A stretch of DNA of 64,000 nucleotides, taken from positions 113,859 through 177,858 of the forward strand of contig JAFKJB010000006.1 in NCBI GenBank assembly GCA_017306155.1, written 5' to 3'. This DNA is from Nitrosospira multiformis (GTDB lineage: Bacteria; Pseudomonadota; Gammaproteobacteria; Burkholderiales; Nitrosomonadaceae). The translations under genes and the position numbers were made by a program. The notes beneath the pieces are model-generated. The model was not told the DNA's origin, did not search any database, and was given only the letters and a program-made list of their open reading frames with translations. Shown here in pieces: positions 52,680-62,800 of the stretch (positions within the stretch are counted from its first letter, which is position 1; each line of letters begins with the position of its first letter).

Positions 52680-53120
52680 CTACCGGTTAGTGTGATTTGA
52701 GTTGTCACCCTTGTCATGCTGCCCGGATTTCCCACTCCGCGGTGAGTATGAGGCCTCCTTCTCGTGCTCAGCATGTGAACCACCTTTTCCACGTGATTCC
52801 CCGCCTTTGCGCCCTGCTTCGCGCGCCTCCTGGGAATCAAACTCATGCGCCGTGCCCTTCTCGTGTGCAGCCTTGCCACCCTTTCTACCCGCCGCGCGCG
52901 CCTCTTTCGAATCAAACTCATGCGCCGTGCCCTTCAGATGAGCCGCCCTGCCTCCTTTCCTGCCCGCCTCGCGGGCTTCCTCGGAATCGAACTCATGGGC
53001 AGTACCTTTCAAATGGGCCGCCTTGCCGCCTTTGCTGGCGATTTCACGCTGCTTGTTTGCATCCATTGAAGCAAAACCACGCCTGTCACCGCTTTTTCCG
53101 CGCTCTTTATCTGCAACCAT
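52680..53120 (-). CDS. KGG-repeat stress-type protein
   Basis: A 146-residue, very hydrophilic protein built from three tandem 25-residue repeats of the form KGGxAAHxKGTAHEFDSxEA, each ending RxAGR, plus a partial fourth KGG unit. A short N-terminal region with SMDANKQREIASKGGKAA precedes them, and a Ser/Gly/His-rich tail follows. This is the stress-induced KGG family (Bacillus YciG/GsiB-like), believed to protect against desiccation or oxidative stress. ATG 53120 has GGAGGC upstream. The DNA repeats are 75 bp and could expand or contract. It converges with the DUF72 gene. Confidence 0.9.
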   Translation of the reverse strand: MVADKERGKSGDRRGFASMDANKQREIASKGGKAAHLKGTAHEFDSEEAREAGRKGGRAAHLKGTAHEFDSKEARAAGRKGGKAAHEKGTAHEFDSQEAREAGRKGGESRGKGGSHAEHEKEASYSPRSGKSGQHDKGDNSNHTNR

Positions 53121-53300
53121 GCCATGCCTCCGAATTATCAAAACTTTTCAGAATCTCCCTCTGACAAGCCTCCCTGGAAACTCCCAAGGCCCCATGAGGA
53201 TGAGGGTCTCTTATCTCAATTGTTAAAGTTAAAAGCAGAGAATGATCTATCCTAGCTTGGAAAACGTATCCGCTCTGTTCGGAAGCATACATAGTCCAGT

Positions 53301-53451
53301 CTATTCAAGTTGTTGCAATGGTTCCTGTTTCTTCACTAGGCAGTATCGATTGCGGGGGGAGTTGCTGGCACGCGCAGAAATAATTCTGCGATATCGTGCA
53401 GGCCGCCGAATTCCACTATTCTGTCGGCTCTCGACAGGCGAAGATGGGATG
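53301..53451 (-). pseudogene. Decayed duplicate of the TolC-like gene's 3' end
   Basis: The minus strand aligns with the last ~50 codons of the intact gene (54256-54408). The intact gene reads YLRLRRAAGIVGFGDLHDIS, then ...PPAPITTARVKKQELLQQFE. The remnant reads HLRLSRADRIVEFGGLHDIA, then ...PPAIDTA, a frameshift, and (K)KQEPLQQLE-like sequence. The nucleotide match continues through the final codons, with a one-base deletion near the stop and another near the GCAGT motif. Similarity ends abruptly at about 53452. The other half of the gene is absent. The remainder of the 53121-53525 interval shows nothing else. Confidence 0.82.
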
Positions 53452-53525
53452 ACAAGAGGCAATTAAAAATTGATTATGATGTCACATTTGCCAGAGCTCT
53501 TGCATTTGCCGACTCTCTCGTTAGT

Positions 53526-53672
53526 ATGAGCGGGATTACAATCGCTTTCTACACATCTTCCTTAGATAAAAAAATGAAATATCTCGAAAAAAGCTTGATT
53601 TGGAGGAGTACGAAGCTGCACGATGGAAACGCCCAGGCAGAGAAGATGCTGGAGCAACTTGAGCGGGAATGA
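53526..53672 (+). CDS. Small hypothetical ORF
   Basis: A 48-residue frame (MSGITIAFYTSSLDKKMKYL, ending AEKMLEQLERE) that ends 6 bp before the next gene. The same frame is open upstream to 53340 through the tolC remnant, with no start codon of the usual kind before ATG 53526. There is no clear ribosome site. Its amphipathic C-terminal helix is plausible protein, but it may be the tail of a lost gene. Function unknown. Confidence 0.35.
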   Translation: MSGITIAFYTSSLDKKMKYLEKSLIWRSTKLHDGNAQAEKMLEQLERE

Positions 53673-53678
53673 ATATAC

Positions 53679-54029
53679 ATGAAAATATTCTCGCTTATAT
53701 TTGCCCTCATATTCTTCCTCATAGCATTGCCGATATATGCCAAGCTTGCGGATGATCTCAATGACTTGGTCGGCTATACAATTACTGCAAGCAAAACTAT
53801 AAACCGGTGGTATGACGACAAAAAAGGTAATGACACGTTCGAAGGGTGCGACCACGGCCGCGTGATCGTATTTGACGACAATTCGTCCCTTACTTGTGCG
53901 GAATACGGGTATCAATATGTCTATAGACCGACAGCCATAATCCTTACCAGGAAAATCACTGCTAAAGGCAAATCATTTTACGATGTCAAGATGGTTGTGG
54001 GGAACGAGATTTATGATATGAGCATGTAA
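53679..54029 (+). CDS. Small exported protein, function unknown
   Basis: A 116-residue protein with a signal peptide (MKIFSLIFALIFFLIALPIYA, cut before KLADD). The mature part has two Cys (EGCDHGRVIVF and LTCAEYGYQYVY), strand-forming segments and FYDVKMVVGNEIYDM near its end, suggesting a compact periplasmic domain. I recognise no family. The composition is AT-richer than neighbouring genes. It sits between the tolC remnant and the intact tolC-like gene, convergent with the latter. Confidence 0.6.
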   Translation: MKIFSLIFALIFFLIALPIYAKLADDLNDLVGYTITASKTINRWYDDKKGNDTFEGCDHGRVIVFDDNSSLTCAEYGYQYVYRPTAIILTRKITAKGKSFYDVKMVVGNEIYDMSM

Positions 54030-54255
54030 GCTATTTCTGATATGCATCATCGGATTCGCAACAATTATGCTATTCAAGCTCGGAAGGGGGTAACCGGGGA
54101 AGCCGTTTTGGTCCGAAGACAGACTTGCTGGCCCGAGTTGGTCCGAGCTTGTTCGAAGATTGACTCCCGTTCTCTTCGTCCATACCGTGGAGTACCCGGA
54201 TAATATACCAGGCAAACACGAAAGCCTGCCGCACTCCGAGACAGGTATATCCATC

Positions 54256-55653
54256 TCATTCAAACTGCTGCAATAACTCCTGTTTCTTCACGCGGGCAGT
54301 GGTGATTGGCGCGGGAGGGTTATTGGCACGCGTGAAATATCCTGAGATGTCGTGCAGATCTCCGAATCCCACTATTCCGGCAGCTCTCCGCAGGCGAAGA
54401 TAGGCCAGGAGATAGCCGTAGCGCGCTTCCGCAAGGTCACGTTTCGCTTCAAACAGACGTTGCTGCGCATTCAGAAGATCAAGATTGGTACGCACGCCTC
54501 CTCTGATACTCTTTGTCGTGGCTTCGATGAGAAGATTTGCCGAATCAACGGATTTCATGAGCGCCGCAATACGGGATGTGCTCGTCAAGGCAAGATTGAA
54601 CTGCTTGCGCAGCTCGACAAGCGTCTCACTGGTGGTGGTATCGAGATCGGCTTTTGCCTTCTCGTAGTTTGACGCTGCCTGGCTTGTCATCGAGCTGACA
54701 TTGCCTCCTGCGTATAAAGGCAGATTCACCTGCACACCTATGCTCTGCGTGAGCGCATCGATACCGACGAGGATGGGGCTGTCCGACTTGTTGCGCGTAA
54801 TGGCTGCTACTGCATCGAGCCGCGGAAAATGACCCGCGCGCTGCTTGTTGATCTCTTCGCGCGCCACATCCACGGCATGACGCTGACTGGTGATATCGGG
54901 GTTATTCTCGAGCGCCATATCCTTCCAGTCATCAAACCTTCCCGGCTGCATCGGCTTGACGCGAAAGTCGTCGGATAATGGATCGAGCGCGCTGATTTCC
55001 TCGCCAACGATAGCCGCAAGCACATCACGCTTCATCGCCACATTGTCCTCCGCTTCGAGAACCTGCGCCTGTGCGAGGTCGTAGCTGGCCTGGGTTTCCA
55101 GAGCCTCCGTTTTTGTCCCTTCGCCTTTCTCAAGCATGCGCTCGTTTGCCTGCCGCTGCTCCGCGTACGCCGTCAATTGCGCCACCGCCAGAGCCAACCC
55201 GTCCTCGGCGTATTTTGCTTCCACATAGGCGCTCACGAGGCGCAGGATGAATTCCTGAATCTGGCCGGAAAAATCAGCATTGCTCTGGTTCGTCTTTGCG
55301 ATCCCCTGCTTATACCCCGCAAACGCGGCCAGGTTGATGATGGGCTGCCTCAACTGGATCGCAGCCGTCTGACTCTCATAGTTGCGATGGAGAGTAATGG
55401 ATTGACGTGTGAAATCCTGCTGGTTCTGATTTATCGAGAGATTCGCAGAAAGAGAAGGAAGCAGGCCGGAACGGCCTATCGCCGTAAACTCCTGACCTGC
55501 CCTGTTTTCATGAATTGCCGCCCGATAAGCCGGATCGTTCATCACGGCGGCTTCATATGCCTCGATCAGCCCCAGTGCGGGTGCGGGCCCCGTATGAAAC
55601 AGGCCTCCCAGCCCTATGGCCGCAGCAATCAGGAAACGCGCGCGGAGTGACAT
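54256..55653 (-). CDS. TolC-family outer-membrane protein of a type I secretion system
   Basis: A 465-residue outer-membrane channel. The signal peptide ends GPAPA. Two OEP repeats each contain coiled helices: YVEAKYAEDGLALAVAQLTA, then ANERMLEKGEGTKTEALETQ and DLAQAQVLEAEDNVAMKRDV; the second includes LVELRKQFNLALTSTSRIAA and SIRGGVRTNLDLLNAQQRLF. The C-terminal extension ends QQFE. It is the last gene of the T1SS operon, 9 bp after the MFP gene, and completes the ABC-MFP-OMP trio. A degraded copy of its 3' end lies 0.8 kb beyond. Confidence 0.93.
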   Translation of the reverse strand: MSLRARFLIAAAIGLGGLFHTGPAPALGLIEAYEAAVMNDPAYRAAIHENRAGQEFTAIGRSGLLPSLSANLSINQNQQDFTRQSITLHRNYESQTAAIQLRQPIINLAAFAGYKQGIAKTNQSNADFSGQIQEFILRLVSAYVEAKYAEDGLALAVAQLTAYAEQRQANERMLEKGEGTKTEALETQASYDLAQAQVLEAEDNVAMKRDVLAAIVGEEISALDPLSDDFRVKPMQPGRFDDWKDMALENNPDITSQRHAVDVAREEINKQRAGHFPRLDAVAAITRNKSDSPILVGIDALTQSIGVQVNLPLYAGGNVSSMTSQAASNYEKAKADLDTTTSETLVELRKQFNLALTSTSRIAALMKSVDSANLLIEATTKSIRGGVRTNLDLLNAQQRLFEAKRDLAEARYGYLLAYLRLRRAAGIVGFGDLHDISGYFTRANNPPAPITTARVKKQELLQQFE

Positions 55654-55662
55654 GCTGGCGTC

Positions 55663-57027
55663 CTACTCCTCTGTCATCGCCATTTTGAAATGATCCAGAA
55701 TCGGCTTGAGAATGTAATTCATCATGGTGCGTTCGCCCGTCTTTACGAAGAGTTCAACCGGCATGCCCGGCCTGATCTGCAAGTCCGCAATCATTTTCAT
55801 TCCTTCCGGCGCCACCTTGGCCTGCAGTTTGTAGTAAGGCTCGCCGCTCTCTTCATCCACAAGACGATCTGCGGAAACTCCGGTCACGATTCCAGGCACG
55901 TGCGGCGTCAAATTGCGGTTGAATGCGGTAAATATAAGCTCTACCGGAAGATCAGGATGAACTTTATCGATCAGATGCACCGGCAAGTGTCCTTCCACCG
56001 TCAAGGGGTCGTCGCTCGGCACAATGTCCATCATCTTGAAGCCGGGGCTCACTACGCCGCCCCGCGTGAAAACATTCAGCCCCACTACGATTCCATCCAC
56101 GGGCGCCTTGACCAGCACATTCGCCAGCTCATAATCCAGTCCGCTCAGTTTATGGGCAAGCGCTTCCGCTTCTTTCTGCACATCCGTGAGTTCCGATCGC
56201 ACTTCCTTCTGATATTCCTGTTGACGCTGCACCCGACGCAGTTTCAATTCTACAATCTGCCGCCGGGCTCGCCCGATATTGCCAATGTCTTCGGAGATGG
56301 AGCCATTTATCTGCGCGTAGGTGCGCTCCAGTTCCAGCAGGCGATTGCGCGCCACGTAACCTTCCGCAGCCAGATCGCGCATCCCTTCCAGTTGTTCTCC
56401 CAGAAATTTCAGCTGCTCTTTCTTGCTATCCCGCGATTCTTCCAGACCCCCTGTCTGCAATTTCAAGCCGGCGATACTCTCGTCAATCCCCGACAATTCA
56501 CTCTGGATTCCCAGCAGGCGCGAACTGAATAACTGCTTCTGCATGTCGATATAGGTGGCAACGATGGAATCGCTTTTCATGTTTTCCAATTCCCGAGAAA
56601 AAACGATCTCTTTCCTTCCGTCGCGCTCGGCAATCAAACGCGCCTCAGCTGCGCGGGCAGCAAAATACTGCACACGCATCGTCTCGGCATTTGCCTTGAC
56701 CTGCACGCTGTTCATGCGGACCAGCACGGTGCCGGCCTTGACTACATCTCCCTCTTTCACAAGGATATCTTCGATCGTTCCCCCCGTTTGATGCTGAACC
56801 GCTTTCCTGTTGGTTGCCACCATCACCGTTCCGCTGAGCGGCACTCCTTTATCCAGCGGCGCCAGGGAAGCCCACAGCAGAAAACCGCCGATACCCCCTA
56901 CAACTATCCACCAGCCGAGGCGCGTATACCAGGTCGCATCTCCGTCTATTCCCGAAAAAGCATGCTCGTGCCCAGGGGGCTCTTCATAAGTACCGACAAC
57001 GCCGTCTTCCTGCAACCTCGCCGCCAT
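55663..57027 (-). CDS. Type I secretion membrane-fusion protein (HlyD/PrtE family)
   Basis: A 454-residue periplasmic adaptor. A single N-terminal membrane helix lies near residues 36-54 (WWIVVGGIGGFLLWASLAPL). It is followed by the lipoyl-like half VALSGTVMVATN-type strand (GVPLSGTVMVATNRKAVQHQ) and IEDILVKEGDVVKAGTVLVR. A long coiled-coil hairpin spans about residues 110-290. The second half has DGIVVGLNVFTRGGVVSPGF and PVHLIDKVHPDLPVELIFTA, and a C-terminal PGMPVELFVKTGERTMMNYI. It is the direct partner of the ABC transporter encoded 103 bp upstream. The ribosome site is GAAGGAGTGAAC. Confidence 0.95.
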   Translation of the reverse strand: MAARLQEDGVVGTYEEPPGHEHAFSGIDGDATWYTRLGWWIVVGGIGGFLLWASLAPLDKGVPLSGTVMVATNRKAVQHQTGGTIEDILVKEGDVVKAGTVLVRMNSVQVKANAETMRVQYFAARAAEARLIAERDGRKEIVFSRELENMKSDSIVATYIDMQKQLFSSRLLGIQSELSGIDESIAGLKLQTGGLEESRDSKKEQLKFLGEQLEGMRDLAAEGYVARNRLLELERTYAQINGSISEDIGNIGRARRQIVELKLRRVQRQQEYQKEVRSELTDVQKEAEALAHKLSGLDYELANVLVKAPVDGIVVGLNVFTRGGVVSPGFKMMDIVPSDDPLTVEGHLPVHLIDKVHPDLPVELIFTAFNRNLTPHVPGIVTGVSADRLVDEESGEPYYKLQAKVAPEGMKMIADLQIRPGMPVELFVKTGERTMMNYILKPILDHFKMAMTEE

Positions 57028-57130
57028 TTCAGTTCACTCCTTCGTGGCTTCACGCTCTCCGGGCAAACAGGGTTGTCCCGCCTGGCTATCCTGTTCTTTT
57101 GCTTCTCCCCGGAACCTGCACCCCTGATCA

Positions 57131-58852
57131 TTACCCGGTCTGTTGCACCTGCTGTGGAGGTTGCCGATCAGGTTTCGTCAATTTCGCCAGCACTTCTCCG
57201 GTTGGCCCGAACAACTGCGCTTTCCCATCCACCAGCAGCAGCAGTTTTGTCGTAGTACGCAGCACGCTGCTTCTATGACTGATTATCACAATGGTTTTTC
57301 CGCGCATGCGCAGGTCGGTGATGGCTTCGACCAGTGCCTGCTCGCCGGTCTCATCGAGATTCGAGTTGGGCTCGTCCAGCACAATCAGGGAGGGATCGCC
57401 ATACATTGCGCGCGCAAGCCCCAGCCGCTGTTTTTGTCCGCCCGCCAGGCCGGCGCCCCCATCCCCGAGAGGCGTGTCATACCCTTGCGGCAGGCACAGG
57501 ATCATTTCATGAATCCCCGCGCGCTGGGCCGCCATCACCACTTTTTCCGAATCCACCTCTCCGAACCGGGCGATATTCTCCCCGACAGTGCCGGCAAACA
57601 ATTCGACATCCTGCGGAAGGTAGCCGATGTAAGGCCCCAGTTCCTCCTTGTTCCAGTAGTAAACATCCGCCCCATCCAGGCGTACCTTGCCTGCGGCGGC
57701 GGGCCAGACGCCCACCAGCAATCGTGCCAGCGTCGATTTTCCGGAACCGCTGGGCCCGATGATGCCCAGCACCTCGCCTGGTGCCGCCGCAAAACTCAGA
57801 TTTTTCAGCACAGCGATCGTAACGCCCGGAGGCGCAGCTGTCACTCCCTCCACTGATATCTTCCCGACTGGCTTGGGCAGCGCCATTCCTGTTTCTCGCG
57901 CCGGATTGGTCTCCAGCAGTTCTGTCAGACGATGATAGGCGCTGCGTGCGCTGCTCCAGCTTTTCCACACGGCAATCAACTGCTCGACCGGACTCAATGC
58001 CCGTCCCATGAGGATCGTCGCCACGATCATCATCCCCGGCGTGATTTCTCCTTCCAGTGCAAGCAGTGCTCCCAGTCCCAATATGAGTGATTGCATCGAA
58101 ATGCGCACGAATTTGGTGATGGAGGTGATTGTTCCAGTCTTCTGGCTGGCCTCGGCTTGCAGTTGCAGAAAACGGTTGTTCAGCGTGAGCCAGCGCCCCA
58201 TTAGGTTGGGCAGCATGCCCATCGCGGCGATCACTTCCGCATTGCGCAGATTGTTGGTGGCCAGATTGCCCGAAGTAACCGCAACTGCATTGGCCTCCTC
58301 CAGAGGTTTTTTTGACACGGTTTCATTCACGAAAGCCAGGACCACCAGCACTATCGTTCCGACGAGCGCGAACAACCCCAGCAAGGGATCAAACAGGAAA
58401 ATGACAAGCAAATATATGGGAAACCAGGGCGCATCAAAGAAAGCAAACAATCCCTGGCCGGTCAAAAACTGGCGGATGGTGGTCAAATCATGCAGGGCCT
58501 GCCCGGCATTGCCCCCTGCCCGTTTCAGATTCTGTTCAAATGCGGCTGCATAAATCCGCCTGTTCATCCTGGCATCGAGCCGGGCGCCGAGCCGGATGAG
58601 AATAAAGCTGCGCACGAGCTCCAGTGCGCTCATGAACAGAAATGCGCCTATCGCCAGCAAGGTCAGCATCAGCAAAGTGGTTTCATTCCTGCTGGCAAGC
58701 ACCCGGTCGTACACCTGCAACATGTACAGGGCCGGAACCAGCAGCAACAGATTGATGATCGCGCTAAAAACCCCTACGGTCCTGAAAGTGCCTCTGAAAT
58801 CGGCCAGAGCCTGGGCTATTTCCGTTTTTGGGATTTTGAGTGTGTAACTCAT
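57131..58852 (-). CDS. Type I secretion ABC transporter (PrtD family)
   Basis: A 573-residue exporter with six membrane helices (about residues 20-290) and an ATPase domain. Walker A is [20 protein letters not shown], the signature motif [18 protein letters not shown], Walker [17 protein letters not shown] and the H-loop [10 protein letters not shown]. There is no N-terminal C39-like domain, so it belongs to the PrtD/LapB-like class that exports RTX-type or adhesin substrates. Its ATG directly follows the TGA of the upstream regulator gene. The expected substrate is the DUF5801 protein. Confidence 0.96.
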   Translation of the reverse strand: MSYTLKIPKTEIAQALADFRGTFRTVGVFSAIINLLLLVPALYMLQVYDRVLASRNETTLLMLTLLAIGAFLFMSALELVRSFILIRLGARLDARMNRRIYAAAFEQNLKRAGGNAGQALHDLTTIRQFLTGQGLFAFFDAPWFPIYLLVIFLFDPLLGLFALVGTIVLVVLAFVNETVSKKPLEEANAVAVTSGNLATNNLRNAEVIAAMGMLPNLMGRWLTLNNRFLQLQAEASQKTGTITSITKFVRISMQSLILGLGALLALEGEITPGMMIVATILMGRALSPVEQLIAVWKSWSSARSAYHRLTELLETNPARETGMALPKPVGKISVEGVTAAPPGVTIAVLKNLSFAAAPGEVLGIIGPSGSGKSTLARLLVGVWPAAAGKVRLDGADVYYWNKEELGPYIGYLPQDVELFAGTVGENIARFGEVDSEKVVMAAQRAGIHEMILCLPQGYDTPLGDGGAGLAGGQKQRLGLARAMYGDPSLIVLDEPNSNLDETGEQALVEAITDLRMRGKTIVIISHRSSVLRTTTKLLLLVDGKAQLFGPTGEVLAKLTKPDRQPPQQVQQTG

Positions 58853-59581
58853 TCAATCCTTGCTTTCCCTGGCGAGAAGCTTCCCCATATTTTTTCGGAA
58901 GAGAGTCCTGTCTTCTTCCAAATCATGCTTTCGCCCGAAGGCCAAAAGACCGAGGCGATTGCTAAGGCTCAGTTTTTCATAGATGGAACTTAGATGATTG
59001 CGCAAGGTGCGTTCGCTGATATGCAGCATATCGGCGATAACCTTGAAGGGGACTTCAGCGTTCGAAACGACGGCCGCGACGATTGCTCTCTCCCTCGTAG
59101 TGAGAGCCTTTATTTTCGGTTCCTCCTGATTGGGAGTTTGACCATCCCTGAGCTGGTGTATGAGCTTTCCGATATTTGTGCGGTTAAGCCAGAATTGCCC
59201 TTCGTGAATCTTTTCGATCGCTTTCGGAATGATCTCCAGGGGTTCCTGTTTTCCGACGAGGCCCATGGCACCCCCGAGGACAGCCTCGTTGCAGGTAAGT
59301 GGATCGCAAAACGTGCTGAACACCATGACCTTGGCCCTGCAAGCCTTGCCCAGCAGCCGTATTGCCTCCATGCCTTCCCTCGGCTCCTGGTCGGGGTCGA
59401 TCACAATTACATCTGGCGCCAATTCCTCAATTTCCGGGATGGGCAGGGAATAGTGCGTGAACTGACCTGCCATTTTCATCCTTCCCGTCTGACTTTCGAT
59501 CAGGTTCTTCAAACCAAAAAGCACGATGGGGTAGCCGCCAATCAACAGAATACGGATAGGAGCGGAAAGTTGTTCGTCCAT
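58853..59581 (-). CDS. LuxR-family regulator with degenerate receiver domain
   Basis: A 242-residue regulator. The receiver domain starts IRILLIGGYPIVLFGLKNLI, in which the usual acidic pair (DD) reads GG, so metal binding and phosphorylation are doubtful. The acceptor-position Asp is kept in VIVIDPDQE, and Ser/Lys equivalents are kept in MVFSTFCDP and GLVGKQEP. The DNA-binding domain is intact: LTTRERAIVAAVVSNAEV, VIADMLHISERTLRNHLSSI and EKLSLSNRLGLLAF. It lies between the substrate gene and its transporter and stop-starts directly into the transporter (TGAATG), suggesting it controls this locus by another signal or by dimerisation alone. Confidence 0.9.
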   Translation of the reverse strand: MDEQLSAPIRILLIGGYPIVLFGLKNLIESQTGRMKMAGQFTHYSLPIPEIEELAPDVIVIDPDQEPREGMEAIRLLGKACRAKVMVFSTFCDPLTCNEAVLGGAMGLVGKQEPLEIIPKAIEKIHEGQFWLNRTNIGKLIHQLRDGQTPNQEEPKIKALTTRERAIVAAVVSNAEVPFKVIADMLHISERTLRNHLSSIYEKLSLSNRLGLLAFGRKHDLEEDRTLFRKNMGKLLARESKD

Positions 59582-59765
59582 GTTTCCTGTACAGGCAGCA
59601 ATGGCAGCAATGGCTGAGGCAATTTTCTTGTAGTTTGTTTTTTTTGTTGATGCTCATCTGTGCGATAAATAACATAGACAGCTGCCATGCCGTGGAGTCG
59701 GACGAGAGAATGACTTCGAGCCAGAGATGCAGGGCATGAAGCAGATTAGATGGAACAAGAAAGTA

Positions 59766-59803
59766 TCCGGGCAAGCCAGGCTTGAATACCTGGCTTGCCC
59801 GGA
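59766..59803 (-). terminator. Hairpin after the DUF5801 gene
   Basis: Fifteen-bp arms (TCCGGGCAAGCCAGG and its exact complement) around an 8-base loop, in the 244-bp gap after the exported-protein gene. On the minus strand a T-rich tract (ATACTTTCTTGTT) follows. It may terminate most transcripts before the secretion genes, keeping the substrate in excess, since no second promoter is obvious. Confidence 0.65.
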
Positions 59804-59825
59804 GGACTGGTTTTGCGAACGCTGG

Positions 59826-62800
59826 CTAGACGAGTACGATGTCAGCCGCCTGAAGGTGGACACCGACAACGGTGATATCCGTTGTTTGCCCGCCTGTCTC
59901 GGCTACGGAAACGATACTGTCCGCTCCGGTATTGTTTATCGAAACGGTTGCGCCAGGATCATTGAGAAGGAACAGGGTGTCTGCCGGTTCGTCAAAATTC
60001 TCGATCCGGTAGGAATCCTGGGTGGCCGAAAGATCCACATCGAAGCCATCGAGAGCATTGGGAGCGCCTATCAGTGTATAGTCAAACGTTCCGCCCAGGT
60101 CATTGGCAAACAGGTTAGTCGAGAAGTTGCTGGTTGCCTTGTCGCCATCGGCATCCGTCAGCGAGGCGGTGAAATCCAGTTTGACATCGCTGGCGAGATT
60201 ATCAGTCGACTTGATGAACTCGATCACCGGGATCTTGACGGTACCCTTGCCCATCGTCAGTTGAACAGAGTCAATCAACTTGGAGCCTTCAGTCTCGATC
60301 ATGAAAGATTGCTGCCCCCCTGCTTCCGGGTGCAAATTGCCACTCCCTACTTTTATGTTGCCTGAATTGGTGCCATCGTCGTAGAAGATTTTGTAATACA
60401 ACTCCTCTGTCGAGGGATCATAACCTCCCACCGAGTTGTCGATGAACACCTTCATGCCGGTCAGCAAGGTTTCGGGATTGACGACGAAGCTTTCATCGCC
60501 GGCATTTATCCCCGCCGTTGTATTTCCATCAAGGTTGTTATTGCCGATCCCGATGCCGGCGGTGCTGACATTCATGTTCGCAGTGCCAAGGAATGAAAAA
60601 CCTCCCGACTGAATCTGCGCCTCGGTCAGGTCGGGTGCTCCCAGGCCGATGGCGGATAGTATATCGGCATCGGAGGTGGTAGGTTGCACGCCGAAAAAGA
60701 CCACTTGCTCATCCGGAGGGATGGTAAGCGTCCGTACAGGATCAGGCCCCCCCGCATCGAGAGAACCATTGGCGCTGCTGAGCGTGGTCGTCGAAACAAA
60801 CCCCTGGGCGAGATCAAAAACATAGCGGCCATCGTGCAACACGGTAAGGGTGAAGCCCGTGGTCGTATCAGGCGTGCTGGCATTGTTGTCAAAATCCGCC
60901 GTCAGCGAACCTTGGAAGAGGTAATCACCGGAGGCGTTCGGAGAGGCTGCCAGTTCATTGAATGTGAAACTCGATCCATTGACTACCGTACCATCCGGCC
61001 GCACGAGCTGGAAGTGATCAAGAGCGATATCAAGATTGCCCGGCTGATCCGCTCCGACAGACCGGCTCCATTCCCCATATTGCGGGGCGATGGTGCCAGT
61101 GCCTACCAGATTGCCGAAATTGAGCGTCGGCCCGTCGTCCCTGAAGCTCAGGGCGCTGCCAATGTTGAGGGTGGCTGAACCCGTAGCAGTGTCGCCATCC
61201 CTGTCGGTGATGGTGTCCGTGCGCGTGAGCGTGATCAGGTCCGCCGCGTTCGGTGACACTGAATCGTTCGGGTCGGATGCATCGGGATGCTGCAGGGCGC
61301 GAATCTGGTCAAGGGTGACCTGGCCGGCACTGTTCACGGCAACAGTGAAAACAGTCTGGTTGGAGGTCGCGGTATATCCTTCCACCTCCCCGCTGGCAGC
61401 AACCCTCAGCAGGACCGCTTCGTGGGTGGCTACATCCACCAGCCCGGAGTCAATCCCGGCACTTTTCACACCCAGCGTGTAAACACTGCTTACCGACCCC
61501 GCCCCATCCGCTCCATAGCTCGAAGTGTTGCTGAAATTGCCGGCAAAACTGGCGCTGGCATTGGTCGACAGGTCAGTCTCATCCACCGTCAGCGCAGCAG
61601 CCGTCCCTACAGTACTGACCGTGATGCTCGGCCCGTCGTCCTCAAATCTTACATGGGTGCCGACTTCGGTTTTTGACGTGGATACCTGATGCAGGTGGAA
61701 GCCGCCGATATCGAAATCGGCATGATCATTACCGCTTGCGTTAAGGGCGGCCCCATTTTCAACGAGCACGCGGTTGTGATCCCCGACGGTGGTGTATTCA
61801 ATGTTGTAACCGGCCTTTACCCCGGAGATGGTCGCGACTCCGGCATTGAAAGCCACCGTTACGCCATTGGCTGTTCCACTGGTGCTGGTATCGATGAGGA
61901 CAGTCGTACCTTGCGAAACTTTGATGTGATTGATGCCAACTCCGCTATCGTTGGTATATCCATCGATAAACTTTGTCCCCGACTCAAGTTCGCTGCCTTG
62001 TTGAAAATTGAAGGCGCTGACCTTGACGACGGCGCTCTTGCCCGACTGCAACTGGACGACGTCGAAAGCGGCTGACCTGGCATTGAAAACACCCGTGAAA
62101 TCGATATTGGCTTCGGTCTTGGCTTCAGTCTGGCTCAGGTTGGGAATCGTGACATCCTGGCGGGCACCCGTGACGAACGAAAACCGAATGCCTTCCTGTT
62201 CGGTTATCATCTGACTGTTGGTGCCGAAGGTGGTGGGCCCCCCTGCCTGGCTGGTATTGATCGTGTCACCCGCGCTTATATTGACCCCCTCAGACTGGTT
62301 GGCCGGATCCTTCCCAGTGGCAATGATGGCGGGATCCATGATCCGGGTAACACCGTCGACAACCTGGGTTGTCGGATTGGCCACCGTGAACATCAGGAAC
62401 AGGTTCTGCCCAGAAGGCGCATTGGCCAGACTGAATTCCAAATCCTGGCTTGCAGCGACAAAAACCTGATTGGCCAGATCGACCGGGTCGTCGGGATTGG
62501 CGGCATTCGGGTTCTTGAGGGGCGCGTATTGCACCGACCATATCTTGGCACCCGATACCGGTGATCCGGTTTCCTCCAGATAAAGCGCGAACACGATCTG
62601 GCCATCCGCAGCCCCTGCGCGCCCGAGGACGATATTATTGTTCGCCGTGTCGGTATACAGTAATATGCTCGTGCCATTTACGGTGTCAAGCCCGCTATCC
62701 ACTCCGTTGAGGGGATTGCCACTGCTGCCGACAAAACCAAGATCAGTGATGGTAGCGCCGGTCGAGCCTGTCACGCTGACGACATTGCTGCCCGTGTTCC

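Noticed and set aside
52697-53164. Cys/Pro/His-rich frames on the + strand at the KGG gene
   Set aside because: They are mirror frames of the KGG repeats; the repeat pattern only makes protein sense on the minus strand.
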